NCBI GenBank assembly: GCA_036558545.1
Contig: DATBFJ010000010.1
Span: 1-32,217 of the forward strand
Length of the DNA stretch: 32,217 nt
Reading direction: 5' to 3'
Origin: JALYGJ01 sp036558545
Lineage (GTDB): Bacteria > Chloroflexota > Limnocylindria > Limnocylindrales > CSP1-4
The notes under the pieces were generated by a model, which made no database searches, was not told the origin of the DNA, and saw only the letters and a program-made list of their open reading frames with translations. This document shows positions 29,557-32,217 of the stretch, piece by piece. Position 1 is the first letter of the stretch. Each line of letters opens with the position of its first letter. The position numbers and the translations under genes are program-made.

Positions 29557-30563
29557 GTCCGACTCCTGCGCATCTGGATGAAGCTGCCGGCCATGAGCAC
29601 GCCGATCAGGATCACGCCCTGGGCCACGAGGCCATAGTTGGAGTCGATCCTCATATACGTCATCGCGTCGCGGATGAGCTGCAGAGCTACAACAGCGAGG
29701 ATTGGCCCAATGACACCGCCTACTCCGCCCGCGAGGCTGACGCCGCCGAGGACGACGGCCGCGATGGCAATCAACACGTACGTTGGTTCAGGCACAGGCG
29801 TCCCGATGCCCGTGCTGGCCGTCAGCGAAAGGCCGGCGAAAGCGGCGATGAGACCCGCGACGGTGTACGAGAAGATCTTTGTCCGACTCACCGGGACGCC
29901 ACTGCGAAAGGCGGCGAGCTGGTTGCTTCCGATCGCGTACATCGAGAGACCCGCCCGCGTCCGTCGTACAGGGATCCAGATGATGGCAACGAGGACAAGA
30001 AGCAGCACGGCGGCCTTGGGTATGAATTCGACTCCGAGCTGACCCACGACGAGATCCTTTAGCCACTGTGCCGAAGAGCCGCCGGGGGCCGGTGCCACGA
30101 GCAGCGCAAAGCCCGCCCAGACAAAGGAAGTCGCAAGGGTAACGATGATGTCGGGGACCTTGGTGATGACGACGAGCGCCCCATTTACCGCACCGAGCAG
30201 CAAGCCGACGAGCAGCACCAGGATCACGACGCCGACCGAGACCGCGTCGCCCGGGTTGTTCTTCATCAAGATGGCCGCGATGCAGCTGGTCAAAGCCATC
30301 TGCGAGCTGATCGACAGGTCGATGCCGCCCGAGATGACGACAACGGCCTGAGCCACCGCCGCGAGCGCCAGGGGAAGAATCGACGTCGCGGTCGATTGCG
30401 CGCTGACGAAGCTGTAGGCGGGATTCAGGTACTTGACCACGACGAAGAGCACGACAAGCAGCGCCAACAGGCCCAGGGTCCAGGCGTTCTTGCGCACGCC
30501 GCTGGCCACAGCATCACTCACGGCGGAGCGGGGCTGCTCGACCGGTGTCGCAGCCGCGCTCAC
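29553..30563 (-). CDS. CUT2 sugar ABC transporter permease (RbsC-like), first of two
   Basis: This 336-residue membrane protein is a diverged relative of the permease after it. It has VVISGGIDLSISSQMALTSC, TKVPDIIVTLATSFVWAGFALL, the ATPase-contact loop YAIGSNQLAAFRSGVPVSRTK and PTYVLIAIAAVVLGGVSLAGGVGGVIGPILAV. Having two different permease genes beside one double ATPase suggests a heterodimeric channel, as in AI-2 (LsrCD) and some other CUT2 systems, whereas ribose and galactose systems use one gene. GTG 30563 overlaps the ATPase stop (GTGA), and the stop overlaps the next permease start. Confidence 0.9.
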   Translation of the reverse strand: MSAAATPVEQPRSAVSDAVASGVRKNAWTLGLLALLVVLFVVVKYLNPAYSFVSAQSTATSILPLALAAVAQAVVVISGGIDLSISSQMALTSCIAAILMKNNPGDAVSVGVVILVLLVGLLLGAVNGALVVITKVPDIIVTLATSFVWAGFALLVAPAPGGSSAQWLKDLVVGQLGVEFIPKAAVLLLVLVAIIWIPVRRTRAGLSMYAIGSNQLAAFRSGVPVSRTKIFSYTVAGLIAAFAGLSLTASTGIGTPVPEPTYVLIAIAAVVLGGVSLAGGVGGVIGPILAVVALQLIRDAMTYMRIDSNYGLVAQGVILIGVLMAGSFIQMRRSRT

Positions 30564-32161
30564 TGCTGGCTCAGCGTCGACTGTGCTTCGTTGATCGCGG
30601 CCTCGACCGCGGCCTTACCCTCCGACGTCGACGCGACGACTTCCTCGGGCAATGCTGATCCCGGCTTGAGGTTGTGTGCCGCGCGCAAGAGGGCAGCTTC
30701 ATCCGCGTCCGCGGCGGGCATCTGCGCGACGACTTCGCCGCCAAAGATGACCACCGCGCGGTCGCACGCCAATTGAATCTCTTTGAGCTCGGACGTGTAC
30801 AGCAGGATCGCCACGCCGGCTGCGGCGAGGTCGCGGAGGAGCACGTAGATCTGGCTCTTGGTCCCGATGTCAATGCCCCGCGTGGGATCGAAGCAGAGCA
30901 TCGTATTGACGCCATCCGCAACCCAGCGCGCGATCGTCACCTTCTGCTGATTGCCGCCCGACAGGCGGCGCACCTCTGCCCCGGCCCTGGCATCGATTTG
31001 AAGCGTGCTGACGCCCTTGTCGACCTTCTTCTTCTCCCGGCCGAGGTTGATCCAGCCCCAGTGCCGGATACGCGCCGACGAGGGAAGCGAGATGTTCTCG
31101 CGCACCGACCGCTGCATCAGCAGTGCTTCTGCTCGATCGGCCGCGATATAGACCATGCCGATGCGGATGGCATCTGCCGGATGGCGGAACGAGACGCTCT
31201 TACCGTCGACCGTGAATGTGCCGCCGCTGGGTCGCTCAGATCCGGAAAGGACGTCGAACAGCTCGTCCTGGCCCTGTCCCTCGAGCGCAACGACGCCCAG
31301 GACTTCGCCCGGATAAAGGTCGAATGTCGCGTCCTTCAAGCGCCCAGCCGCGCTGAGGTTCTGAACGCTTATGCGCGGGGTTTGGCCCGTGCGATCGCGA
31401 TTCGTCGCCGCGTCATGATCACGAGCCGCGAGCGTGGTCGCATTCTCCCCGAGCATGAGCTCGACGATCCTCTCCTCTGAGCCAGCGGTGACGTCGACCA
31501 CTCCGACCGTTTCGCCGTTGCGCAGCACCGTCGCCCGGTTGCAGATCGCGGCGATCTCGATCATGCGGTGGGAAATGAAGATCACCGACCTGTCGCTGCC
31601 CAGTTGTTGGACCACCTGGAGCACTCGCTCGGACAGGTTGGCGGGTAGCGCGGCGGTCATCTCGTCGAGCAGCAGGATGTCCGGCTCGATTGCCAGCGCG
31701 CGTGCCAGATCGACGATACGCAGCGTCGCCAGGGGCAGCCGGCGGGCGAGGCTCGACAGGTTCAGGTTCTCGAGGCCAAGCTCATTGAGCCAGTGGCGGA
31801 ACCCTTCGACGGGCGTATCCGTGAGACGAAGGTTCTCCCGGATGTCGAGGTCCGGAATCACAGCGGGCTCCTGGTAGACCGACACAAGGCCGTTTCGTCG
31901 AGCCTCAGCGGGCGAATGCGAGATCCGCTCCTGGCCGCGAATGGCGATGCGGCCGCGATCCGGCATAACGGCACCGGTGAGAATCTTGACGAGGGTGCTC
32001 TTACCAGCGCCGTTCGCGCCCATCAGCGCGTGGACCTCGCCGGGATTGACCGAAAGTGAGGCGCGGCTCAACGCCACGACGGCGCCGTACGTCTTGGAGA
32101 CGTCAGTCGCCTCGAGCAGCAGATCCGTGGAGGTTGGGGCGGCGGCGGCCGTCAAAGTCAT
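30560..32161 (-). CDS. CUT2 sugar ABC transporter ATP-binding protein (RbsA/MglA-like, two domains)
   Basis: The 533-residue protein has two fused nucleotide-binding domains. The first has Walker A GANGAGKST, the Q-loop VSVYQEPAV, Walker B ILLLDEMTAAL and the H-loop IFISHRM; its signature, normally LSVGQ, reads LPLAT. The second has a degenerate Walker A (ALEGQGQDE), as is normal for the family, a proper LSGGNQQK signature, and MLCFDPTRGIDIGTK. The last ~40 residues are an extra charged tail. It would energise import through the two permeases encoded next. ATG 32161 is preceded only by GGGTAACGG, a weak ribosome binding site. The binding-protein gene is expected beyond the window edge on the same strand. 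Confidence 0.92.
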   Translation of the reverse strand: MTLTAAAAPTSTDLLLEATDVSKTYGAVVALSRASLSVNPGEVHALMGANGAGKSTLVKILTGAVMPDRGRIAIRGQERISHSPAEARRNGLVSVYQEPAVIPDLDIRENLRLTDTPVEGFRHWLNELGLENLNLSSLARRLPLATLRIVDLARALAIEPDILLLDEMTAALPANLSERVLQVVQQLGSDRSVIFISHRMIEIAAICNRATVLRNGETVGVVDVTAGSEERIVELMLGENATTLAARDHDAATNRDRTGQTPRISVQNLSAAGRLKDATFDLYPGEVLGVVALEGQGQDELFDVLSGSERPSGGTFTVDGKSVSFRHPADAIRIGMVYIAADRAEALLMQRSVRENISLPSSARIRHWGWINLGREKKKVDKGVSTLQIDARAGAEVRRLSGGNQQKVTIARWVADGVNTMLCFDPTRGIDIGTKSQIYVLLRDLAAAGVAILLYTSELKEIQLACDRAVVIFGGEVVAQMPAADADEAALLRAAHNLKPGSALPEEVVASTSEGKAAVEAAINEAQSTLSQQ

Positions 32162-32190
32162 CCGTTACCCGTTATCTGAAAGAAATGGGC

Positions 32191-32217
32191 GGTCGAGCCG
32201 GCTCAGCCGGCTCGACC
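32191..32217 (-). terminator. Strong stem-loop upstream of the sugar ATPase gene (terminator or attenuator of the upstream gene)
   Basis: GGTCGAGCCGG (32191-32201) pairs perfectly with CCGGCTCGACC (32207-32217) around CTCAG. Read on the minus strand, the stem is followed by GCCCATTTCTTTC, a T-rich stretch, so it can act as a terminator for transcription entering from beyond the window. The stem may continue past the edge. It lies 30 nt before the ATPase start. Confidence 0.65.

Overview
This is a GC-rich, gene-dense bacterial window with 31 protein genes, no rRNA or tRNA that I can see, and no transposase, integrase or CRISPR array. The best guess for the source is an uncultured Chloroflexota (Limnocylindria/Ellin6529 or Dormibacterota-like). 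This rests on gene content and on the sigma-factor partner's N-terminus, whose 'AAWLDDGPTALP...' start I recall as typical of those genomes. An actinobacterium is not excluded. Start codons are often GTG or TTG, and many genes overlap by 1 or 4 nt, so translational coupling is the rule.

Layout. (1) 1-4425, plus strand: the 3' part of a molybdenum hydroxylase large subunit, an ABC-2 exporter pair, and a stand-alone LigD-type polymerase domain coupled to the permease. (2) 4413-12066, mixed strands: a small secreted protein of unknown function, a degenerate pterin dehydratase/VOC fusion, a HisK-type PHP phosphatase divergent from an ArsR-like regulator plus MFS exporter, a winged-helix (HTH_42) protein, a PhnB-like VOC protein, and a coupled SDR/metallo-beta-lactamase pair. 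(3) 12184-13499: an ECF sigma factor coupled to a single-pass membrane protein, probably its regulator.

(4) 13874-25836: twelve plus-strand genes in one nearly gapless run. They are a GMC dehydrogenase with its small subunit, an aldehyde dehydrogenase, a LacI regulator, a DapA-family protein, an SDR, a family I CoA-transferase, a crotonase, an LLM-class monooxygenase, an AroE-like dehydrogenase, an FAH-family protein and a creatininase-family hydrolase. This looks like one catabolic operon for an unidentified hydroxylated substrate: alcohol to aldehyde to acid, then CoA activation and C-C or C-O cleavage. Several members carry changed active-site residues. A LacI-type palindrome lies on the predicted promoter (13791-13808).

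(5) The operon is bracketed by two arrays of one 22-bp tandem repeat family built on the palindrome TGACTG-CGC-CAGTCA. The array at 25875-25984 is nearly perfect. The one at 13601-13724 is decayed but mostly still in 22-bp phase. I found no explanation for them, and they are the most unusual structure in the window. A small XRE-type regulator with a CxHxHxC cluster follows the second array.

(6) 26515-32161, minus strand: a CUT2 (ribose/galactose-type) sugar ABC importer (one ATPase, two permeases) coupled to a ROK-family kinase and a NagA-like deacetylase, most likely for an amino sugar. The substrate-binding protein is not in the window. A strong stem-loop at 32191-32217 probably separates it from the ATPase gene.
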